Below are positions 1-9,166 of a stretch of DNA of 64,000 nt, in pieces. This DNA comes from Bradyrhizobium japonicum USDA 6 (GTDB lineage Bacteria; Pseudomonadota; Alphaproteobacteria; Rhizobiales; Xanthobacteraceae), in assembly GCF_000284375.1 (NCBI RefSeq), contig NC_017249.1, forward strand, positions 8,239,001-8,303,000, given 5' to 3'. The translations under genes and the position numbers were made by a program. The notes beneath the pieces are model-generated. The model was not told the DNA's origin. It saw only the letters and a program-made list of their open reading frames with translations, and ran no database searches. Numbering within the stretch: the first letter of the stretch is position 1; each line of letters starts with the position of its first letter.

Positions 1-991
1 GATTAAATGAAGAAAGAAATCGCTCAGACGCAAAGCAGCCCAGACGATCATCCCGCGCACGGCTAAAGGTGCGGCGCTGGCCGATGATCTCGGGACTGCG
101 GCTGCCGCTGCGTTTAATGCGCACTCCGCGATGTCCCCAGTGCGTCCGATCCTGCGCGCCATGATGCAACGTCGGACAGGCCGTCAGCCGGAGCTACATC
201 GGCCAAGCTGAGATTTTCATCGTCAGATGAGGCAATACGATCCGCCAACTTTATCCGGCTGCTATTGATGCTACGCGTCATGCAGATGGCGCTCGCGCCT
301 TGTTGTTGGAAAAGAGGATTCACTCGTGTCCTGATTAAGACAAATCGTTGTAATTGTTGGCGAAGCCGCCGCTGAAATGGCCGTCTTCCTCTAAGCGTCC
401 GCTGGCGAAGAAGCGTAGCCGTTTCTTGCTTGCCCGCCCGGGCACACAAACGCTAGCTTCTGCGTGTGGCGCTATCGATTAGCCTTAGCAGCTCTCCACA
501 TGGTTGACCAAGATGGGCGACTCTGAAGCTCGCGCTCACCTAACGACTTGAGATCGGCATTCGTCGGTGTTGCGGCCGAACAGCTGGGCCTTCTCACGTC
601 CTGGACGACGCGCTCGCTCGGGCGATAGCCAAGATGCAAGCGAGCGGCGCGGAACGCATGACGGCCTCGGTCCTGATGGTCGCCAGACCCAAGCGGCTCG
701 GGGGAAAGCGGTTTGCCCGTCCGCTGGCGATCCGGCCGCGACGGAAAGTGGAGCACTGGTGAATGGTGATCTTGCTCGCGCGCAAGAGACCGCCTCGGGC
801 GCGTTGATTGGCAGCATCGTCTAGGCGATGACGCAGCCCCGACTGGCTGTTTAAGGAGCGGACGCAACGCGTGACGCTGAGGTGGCTCGCGTCCTCGTCG
901 ATCATGTTCGGCGCCAGCCAGTCTTGTCGCAAACCCGCCACAGCAACGTAATGTCTGCGGCGCCCGACAACTGCACCAGGTTCTCATATTT
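1..991. other. Degenerate accessory DNA, no recognisable gene
   Basis: Several overlapping open frames of 60-210 codons exist on both strands, but none has family motifs, a good ribosome binding site or a consistent frame. This stretch was contiguous with the sequence after 2591 before an IS66 element inserted at 992-999. I see no promoter motif or RNA gene here. Confidence 0.5.
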
Positions 992-1111
992 CTCTTACCG
1001 TAAGCGACGTTCGCGTCCCACTCGCAAAGGTTTGGCGTGGGGATTGCAGTCTGTTGATCAACGTGTTTGCAAATCGCTGGCGGGGGGTATGGAGGCGACA
1101 ACGACGGAGAA

Positions 1112-1782
1112 TTACGAGGTGCGGCCGAACGACCAGGGCAGGAGCTCGTCGATCCGGGACTGCGGGTGACCGGTTGCGATCGCTTTGAGCGTCGCTTTCA
1201 TCCAGACGTAGGGCTCCACGCTGTTGATTTTGCAGGTGGCGATGAGCGAAGCTATGCGCGCCCATGAACGACCACCTTCGTCGTGACCAGCAAATAAACT
1301 ATTTTTACGCGTCAGAGTCAGCGGCCTGATTTGATTTTCGACGGGATTGGTGTCCATCTCAACGCAACCATCGTCGAGAAACAAGGTGAGGCCATCCCAA
1401 TGGTTCAGGAGATAGGCGATCGCCTTGCCCATCTCGCTGCCCGGCGACAGGCGAGCGGCTTGCTCGCGCAGAAACCTCTCGAGTTCAGCGACGAGCGGCC
1501 GTGATCGCTCGTTACGGGTCGTTTGCCGAGCCGGGGCGTCGGCGCCACGGATCTCCTTCTCGATCGCATAGAGTGCGGCGATGCGCGCGAGAACGGCTTC
1601 GGCGATGGGTGAGCCGGCTTTCGGAGTCGCTGCGATGATCTTGCGCCTTGAGTGGGACCAACATGCGGCCAGCCGCAGCGGCACGCCGCCTTTGCGCTTG
1701 GGCCGTGCGAGCCGATGATAGCCCTGGTATCCGTCGACCTGAAGGATGCCGTCGAAGCCCTCGAGGATGCGCTCAGCAGCTT
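1112..1782 (-). pseudogene. IS66 TnpC transposase, C-terminal fragment
   Basis: The minus-strand frame carries the C-terminal part of the IS66 DDE transposase: a GYQGYHRL region at the broken 5' end, then NPVENQIRPLTL followed by an NSLFAGHDEGG-like segment, and a final IDELLPW near the stop. The first half of the protein (zinc finger and first catalytic Asp) is absent. The fragment begins where the tnpB reading breaks off, so one deletion removed the tnpB 3' end and the tnpC 5' end. Confidence 0.85.
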
Positions 1783-2091
1783 CCAGTTCAGCCCTTCAAA
1801 CAGCGCTTCGAACTGCACGCGCGTCAGATGCATGACGCCGTCGCTGATCTGCGGCCACTCGAAACGACCATCGCGGCCAAGGCGCTTGTAGACCAAAACG
1901 AGGCCCGTGCCGTCCCATAGCAAAATCTTCAGCCGGTCGGCGCGCTTCGAACGAAAAACCACGATCAGGCCCGAATGCGGATCGAGCCCAAGCGTGTTTT
2001 GCACAAGACCGGCCAGCGCGTCGTGCCCGCACCGGAAGTCAACAGGACGCACAGCAAGCACAATCCGCAGTCCCTGCGCCGGAATGATCAT
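1783..2091 (-). pseudogene. IS66 TnpB (Orf2), truncated and fused out of frame to tnpC
   Basis: The first roughly 103 codons match IS66 Orf2: a start IIPAQGLRIVLAVRPVDFR, then GHDALAGLVQ and FRSKRADRLKILLWDGTG, ending FEALFEGLNWK. After this the frame stays open to 1405 but runs through tnpC DNA in the wrong frame, so the last 120 residues of that ORF are not real protein. TnpB is an accessory protein of IS66 transposition. Its start overlaps the tnpA end by 4 bases, the normal IS66 arrangement. Confidence 0.8.
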
Positions 2092-2485
2092 GCGCCGCGC
2101 TCGATCGCAGTCACGATCTCCGCGATCCGCACCGCCGACACGTCCGCATCCAGGCGGACCGAAACCTTGCCAATCGTAATCTCGACGGGCCCTCGCTCTT
2201 GCCTGACGCCACTGGATCGCTCAGCTCGAGCGACACGAAATCCGCCGCGTCGTCCGTGACCAATGCGAGCCGGCCAGCACGCGCCAATCTGCGCCACGTC
2301 GTCAACTGCTGGGCCTTCACACCATAACGCCGTGCGACATCACATACCCGGGCGTCGGGCTTCATGCTCTCGAAAACAGCGCGCCCCTTGATCTCCGCAG
2401 ACCATAACCGGCATCCAGAACGCGTCCGGCGCGTAAGCTTCCCCACAAAGCCATCAGCTTCGGCTTCCTCCCCCGATTGTTCCAT
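2088..2485 (-). pseudogene. IS66 TnpA (Orf1), frameshifted
   Basis: The N-terminal frame starts near 2485 (MEQSGEEAEADGFVGKL) and carries the HTH-like region VCDVARRYGVKAQQLTTWRR. At about 2190 the homology jumps to another frame, which ends VEITIGKVSVRLDADVSA at 2088. A small indel has therefore broken this DNA-binding accessory protein. A start at 2557 would read into the IS end and is not credible. Confidence 0.75.
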
Positions 2486-2811
2486 CGCCTTCAGTCTCCT
2501 CTCGGCTCTCTGACAAGCCAAGGATCGCAGAGCGAAAGCCGAAGCGAAACCAGTCAATCAAATGGGAGAAAAGCTCCGCTTACCTCTTACCGGCCAGGCC
2601 TGGGATCAGACCAGAAGTCAAATCGGCCCAGAAAGGCAGGCATTCTTATTGCAGACGTTACCGTGAGGTTTGTAGCGACGCGCTTCAGGCTACATGTGGA
2701 CAGGCGCAATGGCCGTGAAGGACGAGTTCGGGCAAGCGGACTGCAACTTTGCGCGACCGGTGTCTGGTGGAAATGTTCGGGCCAGGGTTCGCGCTCCAGA
2801 TCAGGTTGAGG

Positions 2812-4158
2812 ATGGCGAGGCAATTAACTCGAGAGAGGCTGGAGCCGGTCCCCAGTCCGGCAGACGAAGGCTTAACGCGCCGGGCGGTGTTGGGCGCCAC
2901 CATCGGCAATATGCTCGAATTCTACGACTTCGGCACCTATAGCTTTTTCGCAATACAGATCGGTCAGGCGTTCTTCCCGGCAACCGACCAGTTCGCCAGC
3001 CTCATGCTGTCACTCGGAACCTTCGGCGCGGGTTTTGTGACCAGGCCAATCGGGTCCATCGTGCTCGGCTCCTATTCGGATCGGGTTGGCCGCCGGCCTG
3101 CCATGACCGCCAGCTTTGCTATGATGAGCGTCGCGGTCCTATTATTGGCCATTACGCCATCGTACGAGACAATAGGATTTTCCGCTCCGTTGCTAGCCAT
3201 CTTCGCACGCTTGCTGCAGGGCTTTGCTCTCGGAGGCGAAGTCGGTCCAACGACAGCCTACTTGATGGAAGCGGCACCAGCCAAAGCCCGCGGTCTTGCT
3301 GTCTCCTTTCAGCCCGCGAGCCAACAGGTCGCTGCGACGGCTGGAGCGTTGGTTGGAGAAATACTCTCGCTCACCATGACAAGTGAGGCGCTCAATGCAT
3401 ACGGATGGCGGATCGCGCTGTTGCTCGGCGCCGTTACTTTGCCGTTCGGACTTTGGCTGCGGAGCGTCCTACCCGAAACGTTTCTCCGCCCGGAGGCGCC
3501 GGTTCTGGTCACCCGGCCTGTAAGGCGATCGCCCGCCGCTCGCCGCATCATGAGCTTGGGATTCGTCATCTTGGCCAGCTGCACGATCACTACTTACGTT
3601 ACGGGATATATGACCACCTACGCCTTGAACACCCTCCACGTATCCGCGCCTCTCGCCTTCGGCGCCACGCTCATCAGCAATATGGCAGGCATTGCTGCGG
3701 CGCTGTTGGGCGGCCTGCTCGCCGACCGCGCAGGCCGCCGGCGCATCATGATATGGCCGCAGGCAGCTGCGTTGCTGATGATCTATCCGGTATTCTTGTG
3801 GATTGCAGAGAGCCGCAGCGCCTTCGCACTTTTAGGAGGCCTCGGCACGCTCACCCTTATCGGAACGGTTCCGTATAGCGCCTTCTACGTAAGCATGGCC
3901 GAGAGTTTGCCCAGGAACATTCGTGGTGGCGCCTTCGGGACGACTTACGCTTTTGCCATAGGCATTTTCGGAGGCACAGCTCAACTGGTCGTCACATGGC
4001 TGATCTACTTGACCGGGAGCGCACTCGCGCCCGCCTGGTACATGCTTTTCGCGAGCGCGGCCGGGCTCTTTGCCATGGTGATGATGCCGGAGACGGCGCC
4101 ACTCAATTTCGAGCGAAACCATAGACGAACATCTGTAACGGCACGATCGCCGCCCTAG
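2812..4158 (+). CDS. MFS transporter, metabolite:H+ symporter type
   Basis: About 448 residues with about 12 hydrophobic segments, an inner-membrane proton symporter of the major facilitator superfamily. The N-terminal RRAVLGATIGNMLEFYDF and the loop 2-3 motif DRVGRRPAM are typical of the metabolite:H+ symporter group (citrate, alpha-ketoglutarate, shikimate and proline/betaine carriers). The helix 4-5 stretch RLLQGFALGGEVGP is also diagnostic, and the loop 8-9 repeat of the motif reads DRAGRRRIMI. I start at the ATG preceded by AGGTTGAGG; an upstream ATG at 2749 would add 21 residues unlike the family. The substrate cannot be told from sequence. It stands alone, just downstream of the IS66 copy. 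Confidence 0.85.
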   Translation: MARQLTRERLEPVPSPADEGLTRRAVLGATIGNMLEFYDFGTYSFFAIQIGQAFFPATDQFASLMLSLGTFGAGFVTRPIGSIVLGSYSDRVGRRPAMTASFAMMSVAVLLLAITPSYETIGFSAPLLAIFARLLQGFALGGEVGPTTAYLMEAAPAKARGLAVSFQPASQQVAATAGALVGEILSLTMTSEALNAYGWRIALLLGAVTLPFGLWLRSVLPETFLRPEAPVLVTRPVRRSPAARRIMSLGFVILASCTITTYVTGYMTTYALNTLHVSAPLAFGATLISNMAGIAAALLGGLLADRAGRRRIMIWPQAAALLMIYPVFLWIAESRSAFALLGGLGTLTLIGTVPYSAFYVSMAESLPRNIRGGAFGTTYAFAIGIFGGTAQLVVTWLIYLTGSALAPAWYMLFASAAGLFAMVMMPETAPLNFERNHRRTSVTARSPP

Positions 4159-4789
4159 TAGCTTAGCCGAACAGGTAAGGATGACATCTGTGACGTCCGA
4201 AATGCGAACATCGAGCAGGAGCACGGTATGGGGCTAGCCCGAACAGCAATCTATCCTGAAAACTGGCGCAGCTTGACATCGTGAAGGAGTTCCGGCCGTA
4301 ACGGCAGCGTCGCGGTCTGAAACGGCTTTCTCCGTTTACCCAACGTTCGCCGATGCTGCAGTTGAGCGATCGGGCTGCCGTCACCCGCCGGCTGGAGTGA
4401 GCAATGACTCTGATCATCTTTAGAGAACAAGAAGGCGCGGCTCGCACCATCCGCCAGCGTAAACGAACGGCATAAGGATGCGGCCGCTGACGGAGCAGCG
4501 GCCGCACGAGGCTCGATCCTCATTCTCTGCTTTGTTTGCGGACGAGGGCAAGAATGCGGAAATGCGGACTGTCATTTCCAATCCACGATACGTCTCAGAT
4601 GAAATTCTTATGGGCGAGATGGAGCGCTAGCCCGTCTTATTCGTAAGAGTGCGCCTGAGGGCTGGCGAGCGTGGTGTAAAGCGCTGATGCGGCGTAGGAT
4701 TCGGTTGCGAAGCCACCCCATCACCTTAAACCACGCCCGCCATGACCGATGATACGATTCTGCCATCCTCGTTTCCAGCCGTTCACGCC
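4159..4789. other. Intergenic stretch without a supported gene
   Basis: Only short open frames in conflicting directions; no recognisable protein motif, promoter box or repeat. Confidence 0.5.
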
Positions 4790-5618
4790 AAGAAAGTCAC
4801 AGCTGCCTTCGATGGCGGTCGATCCACGTCTACGACACGGATAAGAGCCGGCCCGTGGCCGTCGTGCTGCGGCCCGGCAAGACGCCGGGCGGCGTCGAGG
4901 TGCGTGCCCATCTGCGCCGCCTGGTACGGCATATCCGCACGCGATGGCACAACACGCAAATTACGTTCCGTGGCGACGGGCACTATGCCCGGCCGGAGGC
5001 AATGGCGTGGTGCGAGACCAACGGCATCGACTACATCTTCGGTCTGTCCGGCACCAAGCCTCTCGCCAGAAAAGTCGACGAGGTCGCCGACGACATCCGC
5101 ACCCGACGCGCCATCGAGAACCTGCCGGTTCTGCGTGGCTATACCGAGACCCGCCACAAGGCAAAGTCCTGGGATCGCGAACGGCGCACTGTCGCCCGTA
5201 TTGAGGCGGCGATGCTCGGCCTCGACATCCGTTTCGTCGTCACCAGCCTCGATGTCGGCTCGGCCGAGTGGATCTACGACAGCCTGTATTGCGCGCGCGG
5301 CCAAGCCGAGAATCTGACAAGCTGCATAAGTCACAGCTCGCCTCCGACCGCACCAGCTGCCGTTCGGCGCTCGCCAACCAGGTCCGTCTCGTGCTCCATA
5401 CGGCCGCTTATTGGCTGATGCTGACCGTGCGCGAGGCCATTCCCAAAGTCCGGGAATTGGCCGCTGCCGAGTTCGCGACGCTGCGTCTTCGGCTCTTGAA
5501 AATCGCTGCCCGTGTGGTCGAGACCACGAGCCGCATTCGCCTTGCGTTCGCCGCGGCCTGTCCGGAAGCCGACCTGATCCGCTGCTTGCCAGGTGCGCTG
5601 CTGCCGCTCGGTCCTTGA
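4790..5618 (+). pseudogene. IS1380-family transposase remnant
   Basis: The main frame (about 4840-5320) reads VAVVLRPGKTPGG, ITFRGDGHYARPEAMAWCE and IDYIFGLSGTKPLARKVD, the catalytic-core pattern of IS1380 transposases (the DGHY segment carries a catalytic Asp). Homology then shifts to another frame (SDRTSCRSALANQVRLVLH to about 5618), the conserved C-terminal part. The first roughly 120 residues are missing and at least one frameshift is present, so it is inactive. No terminal repeats were identified. Confidence 0.8.
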
Positions 5619-6422
5619 CCGGCGGGGCGTCCGCCCCCCGTTCGCCCAACCTATACCTCAAGCGCGTTGCAAAGTACGGGTCGTCAGGCGGTGAAAAGCC
5701 GAAGGCAATCCTGTGCGCCTCGTCAGACAAGATGTTCGGCCGCATCAATCGGGCCCCAAAGCCGCACTCTCACGAATAGGACGGGCTAGCATTGTTAGGA
5801 GGTTTGTGCATGTGCACATGATGCGCGCCGACTCGAACGACGGCCAGGCGCGGAGACGTGACCATAGGAGACGTCCGTGAAATCTTGGACGGACTTCGCT
5901 GCAGGCTCTCCGATTGATCGATATCGTACAGATTCGTCGCACTCTCAGGATTGCTGGCTTCTTCAAGAATGCAGGAGCTTTGAATGAAGGATGGGGAATG
6001 CCATGGGTGTGCTGGTTTCCGCTCGATCTCGCCCACCGTTCCGATTTGGTGTCGCCCGCCATGCCCAATCGCTTTTCTTAGCTGCGGCTGAAGTTCGTGC
6101 ATGGTTTCCTCGGCGCGCCCGGTGCTGCTGCTTCTTCCTCGCACGTGCGTCAGGCATTTCCTGGCATTGGACGGGGTCTTCTCGGCATAACGCATTGCAA
6201 GCTCGTCAGGCTCCAAGCTCTTCTCAGGCAATTGCAGACGCGACAACCACAAGCAGTTCTGCCCGCAGCAGCCCATTACCCTTGCCGTCCCACCAAGCCT
6301 GGTAGGTGCGATCACGGGTCGTTTCGGGGATGATCCGACGCGAGTAAAGGTGCAACAACGGCTACAGCTATCAACTAGGAAATACGAGCGTCGGCCTCCA
6401 AAGAACGGAAGCCGGATTTCCT
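5619..6422. other. Accessory DNA, at most an unassigned minus-strand ORF
   Basis: A 181-codon minus-strand frame (5770-6315; internal ATG at about 6195) has a plausible hydrophilic composition with His-rich and Ser-rich parts but no recognisable domain. It lies opposite equally long plus-strand frames. I do not call it as a gene. The sequence at 5688-5710 partly resembles a tts box but is not convincing. Confidence 0.35.
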
Positions 6423-6806
6423 ATGGCGACTGGTTTCACCAGCCAGCGGTGGCGAGAACTGTTTCCCGGACGGACTGATGTCACATCAATCGTGGATTTT
6501 CAGGTTGCACATCCGCTCGTCGGTAACGCCGGCGATATTCTGCTCGAGCACCAACTAGGGCGAGACGGCGAACGGCCGCTAGTGAACTGGCGTCCTGCCA
6601 ATGACGAAGCGAGAGCCCGTGCAGAACAACTGGGCTTCGTTCATGTGGATCCCGATGATATGGTACTTGATCCCACCCAGTCCAAACAGTGGAGATATAG
6701 GGATGGTGAATGGCAGCGCGCAACCAATTCTTCGATGTATCTCTCCAAAGCGTCGAGCGATGATGAACCTTCATCAGAGCCCGACTCGGATGGAGACTTC
6801 ATGTGA
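6423..6806 (+). CDS. Hypothetical 127-aa protein with acidic Ser/Asp-rich tail
   Basis: I do not recognise this protein. It starts MATGFTSQRWRELFPGRTDV, with a GGAAGCCGG upstream as possible ribosome binding site. It is Trp-containing and globular in the middle and ends in an acidic tail (DDEPSSEPDSDGDF). There is no signal peptide or membrane segment. The composition resembles small host-directed or truncated effector proteins of symbiosis islands, but I found no tts box in front, so that is only a guess. A strong hairpin terminator lies about 170 bases downstream. It could also be the C-terminal remnant of a longer protein. Confidence 0.5.
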   Translation: MATGFTSQRWRELFPGRTDVTSIVDFQVAHPLVGNAGDILLEHQLGRDGERPLVNWRPANDEARARAEQLGFVHVDPDDMVLDPTQSKQWRYRDGEWQRATNSSMYLSKASSDDEPSSEPDSDGDFM

Positions 6807-7389
6807 CGTGAGATCTCTACCAATCCATTTGAGGTGGAGCAGAGCGCAGACCAACCGACACCTGCGGCTTACGATCGAGCCTTGGACGGAGCGAAGCCCA
6901 AGCCAATTCGGCTCAAGCCGTGAGGTGCACTGTACTGGCGGCGGTTTACGAGAGCTGGTGCCTATAATAGCACAAAAGAAAACCCCGGCTTCCAGCCGGA
7001 GTTTTCGACTCCCGCCCGGGCGGGAGGAGCGGATTGCCTATGGCAGGCGCCAGCGTCATTGTGTCCTCGCCATCAGAATGGCTCGGGATCTTTCCGGGTT
7101 GCCTGGGTGAGGAGGGTTTCGTTGGCCGTTTTCTTCGTAGGCGTCTCGAGAAGTGTCGGGCCAACTCATCGAGCAACGAGACCATCCACCCGGGCTCGCC
7201 GGCATTGGATGCGAAGATCAAAAAATGGAGCAGATGTCAGGACAACTACCTTGCCTTCGTTCAACTCGCGTCAGTCAGGCTATGGCTGCGCCTTAATGAA
7301 TCCGCGCCCTAACACTACTTTGGCAGATTGTTAGAATTGGGCTTTTTATTAGGATTCTCATCCTGGCTTGGTTGTGATTCAAGCTTGGG
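6807..7389. other. Intergenic region containing a terminator
   Basis: Apart from the hairpin at 6977-7006 and a GC palindrome CCCGCCCGGGCGGG near 7012-7025, no feature is supported. A 91-codon minus frame (6946-7221) has no family motif. Confidence 0.45.
6977..7006. terminator. Probable bidirectional intrinsic terminator
   Basis: The sequence reads AAAACCCCGGCT-TCC-AGCCGGAGTTTT, a GC-rich stem with flanking A and T runs on both sides. It could end transcription from the 127-aa gene on the plus strand and anything approaching from the other side. Confidence 0.65.
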
Positions 7390-7659
7390 ATGGACCGATT
7401 CGTTTTGACTGACGCCCAATGGGCGAAGATGGAGCCGCTGTGTCTTGGCAAGCCGGGCGATCCCGGCCGGAGCGGCAAGCTGTTTGTCGAAGCCGCGCTG
7501 TGGATTGCCCGCACGGGCAGTCCGTGGCGCGATCTTCCGCGCGCCTTCGGCAACTGGATAACTGCGTACACGCGCTTTCGCGACTGGGCGAAGGCGGGCG
7601 TCTGGAAGCGCATGTTTGATGCGGTCTCAGACGAGCCGGACATGGAATATGTCATGGTC
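7390..7659 (+). pseudogene. IS5-family transposase, N-terminal fragment
   Basis: Starts MDRFVLTDAQWAKMEPLCLG, followed by LFVEAALWIARTGSPWRDLP and RFRDWAKAGVWKRMF, the standard N-terminal half of an IS5-family transposase. The reading is cut after EPDMEYVMV exactly at the left end of the IS481 element (7660). The expected continuation is not found beyond that element's right end, so the rest was lost. Confidence 0.85.
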
Positions 7660-8899
7660 TGTAGAAGTTTCGACTTAATCTGACGGCAAGGTTTGAACTG
7701 GCAGGGAATGGAGCTGCGGGCGAGCAGGAGCGCTCACCCAAAGGGCGCTCCCGCGCAGCCCGCGGCGTCTCACAGGGAGACGTTACCATGACCCAGGAAC
7801 AGAAGTCATTCGCGCGAAAGTCGGCATGCTGGAATTGGCCAAGCAGCTCGGCAACGTCAGCCAGGCTTGCCGGATGATGGGCTATAGCCGCGACAGCTTC
7901 TACCGGTTCAAGGAACTGTACGACAAGGGCGGCGAGCTGGCGCTGATTGAGATCAGCCGCAAGAAACCGGTCCTGAAGAACCGTGTCGCGCCGGAGGTCG
8001 AGGCAGCCGTCGTTGAGCTGGGGATCGACCAGCCGGCCTGGGGTCAGGTGCGGGTCAGCAATGAGCTCAGGAGCCGCGGCCTGTCGATCTCCCCGTTCGG
8101 CGTGCGGGCGGTGTGGCTGCGTCACGACCTCGCCAACGTCAAGAAGCGGCTGACGGCGCTGGAGGCCAAGATGGCCCAGGACGGCCTGGTGCTGACCGAG
8201 GCCCAGCTCGTTGCGTTGGAAAGGGCCAAGTCCGAGAAGGAGGCGCACGGCGAGTTCGAGAGCGAGTGCCCCGGCTATTGCGGTGCGCAGGACACCTTCT
8301 ATGTCGGCAACATGAAGGGGGTCGGGCGGATCTATCAGCAGACCTTCATTGACACCTACAGTAAGGTGGCGTTCGCCAAGCTGTATGATCGCAAGACGCC
8401 GATCACGGCGGCCGAACTGTTGAATGATCGCGTGGTGCCGTTTTTCGATGCGCGGGGCATCCCGCTAAACCGGATCCTGACCGACCGCGGCACCGAGTAT
8501 TGCGGCAATCCGGAGCATCACGAATATGAGCTCTACCTCGCCGTCGAAGACATCGATCACACCCGCACCAAGACGAGGAGCCCACAGACCAACGGCATTG
8601 TCGAGCGCTTCCACCGCACCGTGCTCGAGGAGTTCTATCGCGTCGTGTTCCGCAAGAAGATCTATCCGAGCATCACTGCCTTGCAGAGCGATCTCGATGA
8701 GTGGATCGCTGCCTACAATGAGGTGCGCCCACATCAGGGGCGCTGGTGCTACGGCAAGACGCCGATGCAAACTTTGCGTGACGCAAGTGCTCTGTCGAGA
8801 GAAAAATTGTTGCCGGCTGCGTGGGGTCGCACATGAAACCTTTGTCGGACACCTGCCGCGACAAAGCACTCGCTGTCAGCTCAAGTCCCTTCTTTTACA
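7660..8899 (+). mobile_element. IS481-family insertion sequence
   Basis: The termini are imperfect inverted repeats of about 28 bp. The left end reads TGTAGAAGTTTCGACTT and then CTGACGGC. The right end, read on the minus strand, is TGTAAAAGAAGGGACTT and then CTGACAGC. A single intact transposase gene fills the element. No target duplication is visible, in keeping with loss of flanking DNA on one side; its left end cuts an IS5-type transposase gene. Confidence 0.85.
7826..8836 (+). CDS. IS481-family transposase
   Basis: A 336-residue transposase: N-terminal helix-turn-helix ([21 protein letters not shown]), then an integrase-type DDE core with Asp in [19 protein letters not shown], Asp in [11 protein letters not shown], and Glu in [15 protein letters not shown]. 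Full length for the family, without frameshift, so the element may still be mobile. It catalyses DNA cleavage and strand transfer at the terminal repeats of 7660-8899. Confidence 0.93.
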   Translation: MLELAKQLGNVSQACRMMGYSRDSFYRFKELYDKGGELALIEISRKKPVLKNRVAPEVEAAVVELGIDQPAWGQVRVSNELRSRGLSISPFGVRAVWLRHDLANVKKRLTALEAKMAQDGLVLTEAQLVALERAKSEKEAHGEFESECPGYCGAQDTFYVGNMKGVGRIYQQTFIDTYSKVAFAKLYDRKTPITAAELLNDRVVPFFDARGIPLNRILTDRGTEYCGNPEHHEYELYLAVEDIDHTRTKTRSPQTNGIVERFHRTVLEEFYRVVFRKKIYPSITALQSDLDEWIAAYNEVRPHQGRWCYGKTPMQTLRDASALSREKLLPAAWGRT

Positions 8900-9166
8900 A
8901 AGTTTTCCGTCTTGCAACACTCAGCGGCCTACATTCTCATCCGAGCGCCGATGTTCGCCACACCCCGCAATGGCAAGCTTGCTTGCGCGCCGATTGGCGA
9001 TCCTCCGGACTGCGGGCTGATAACCCTCCCGAAAGGAGTGTTCTCTCCAGGCTCCATGCTTTTGTAAGATAGAGCTTGATGGGGCTCGGCGCTGCTCAGG
9101 CAGTCCGCCAAGCCGATGGAGGCATGAGCGCTGTCACCGGATGGCTCACCGCCGCAAGACGATACC

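Larger units (their letters stand above)
1000..2583 (-). mobile_element. Internally deleted IS66-family element with 8-bp target duplication
   Basis: Both ends carry IS66-type inverted repeats starting GTAAGCG (1000 onward, and reading inward from 2583 on the minus strand). The element is flanked by a perfect 8-bp direct repeat CTCTTACC at 992-999 and 2584-2591, the target duplication length typical of IS66. Remnants of tnpA, tnpB and tnpC lie in order on the minus strand. At 1584 bp it is about 1 kb shorter than a full IS66 because the start of tnpC and the end of tnpB are missing. It is non-autonomous. Confidence 0.9.

Noticed and set aside
472..1101. 209-codon minus-strand ORF
   Set aside because: No family motif, Arg/Pro-rich composition typical of shadow frames in GC-rich DNA, and it runs into the IS66 end and target duplication.
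5686..5712. GTCAGGCGGTGAAAAGCC resembles a tts box
   Set aside because: Half-sites have the right spacing but the core (TTTCG) is missing, and it lies at the end of the IS1380 remnant with no convincing gene after it.
5770..6315. 181-codon minus-strand ORF
   Set aside because: Plausible composition but no motif, no clear ribosome binding site, and competing ORFs on the other strand.
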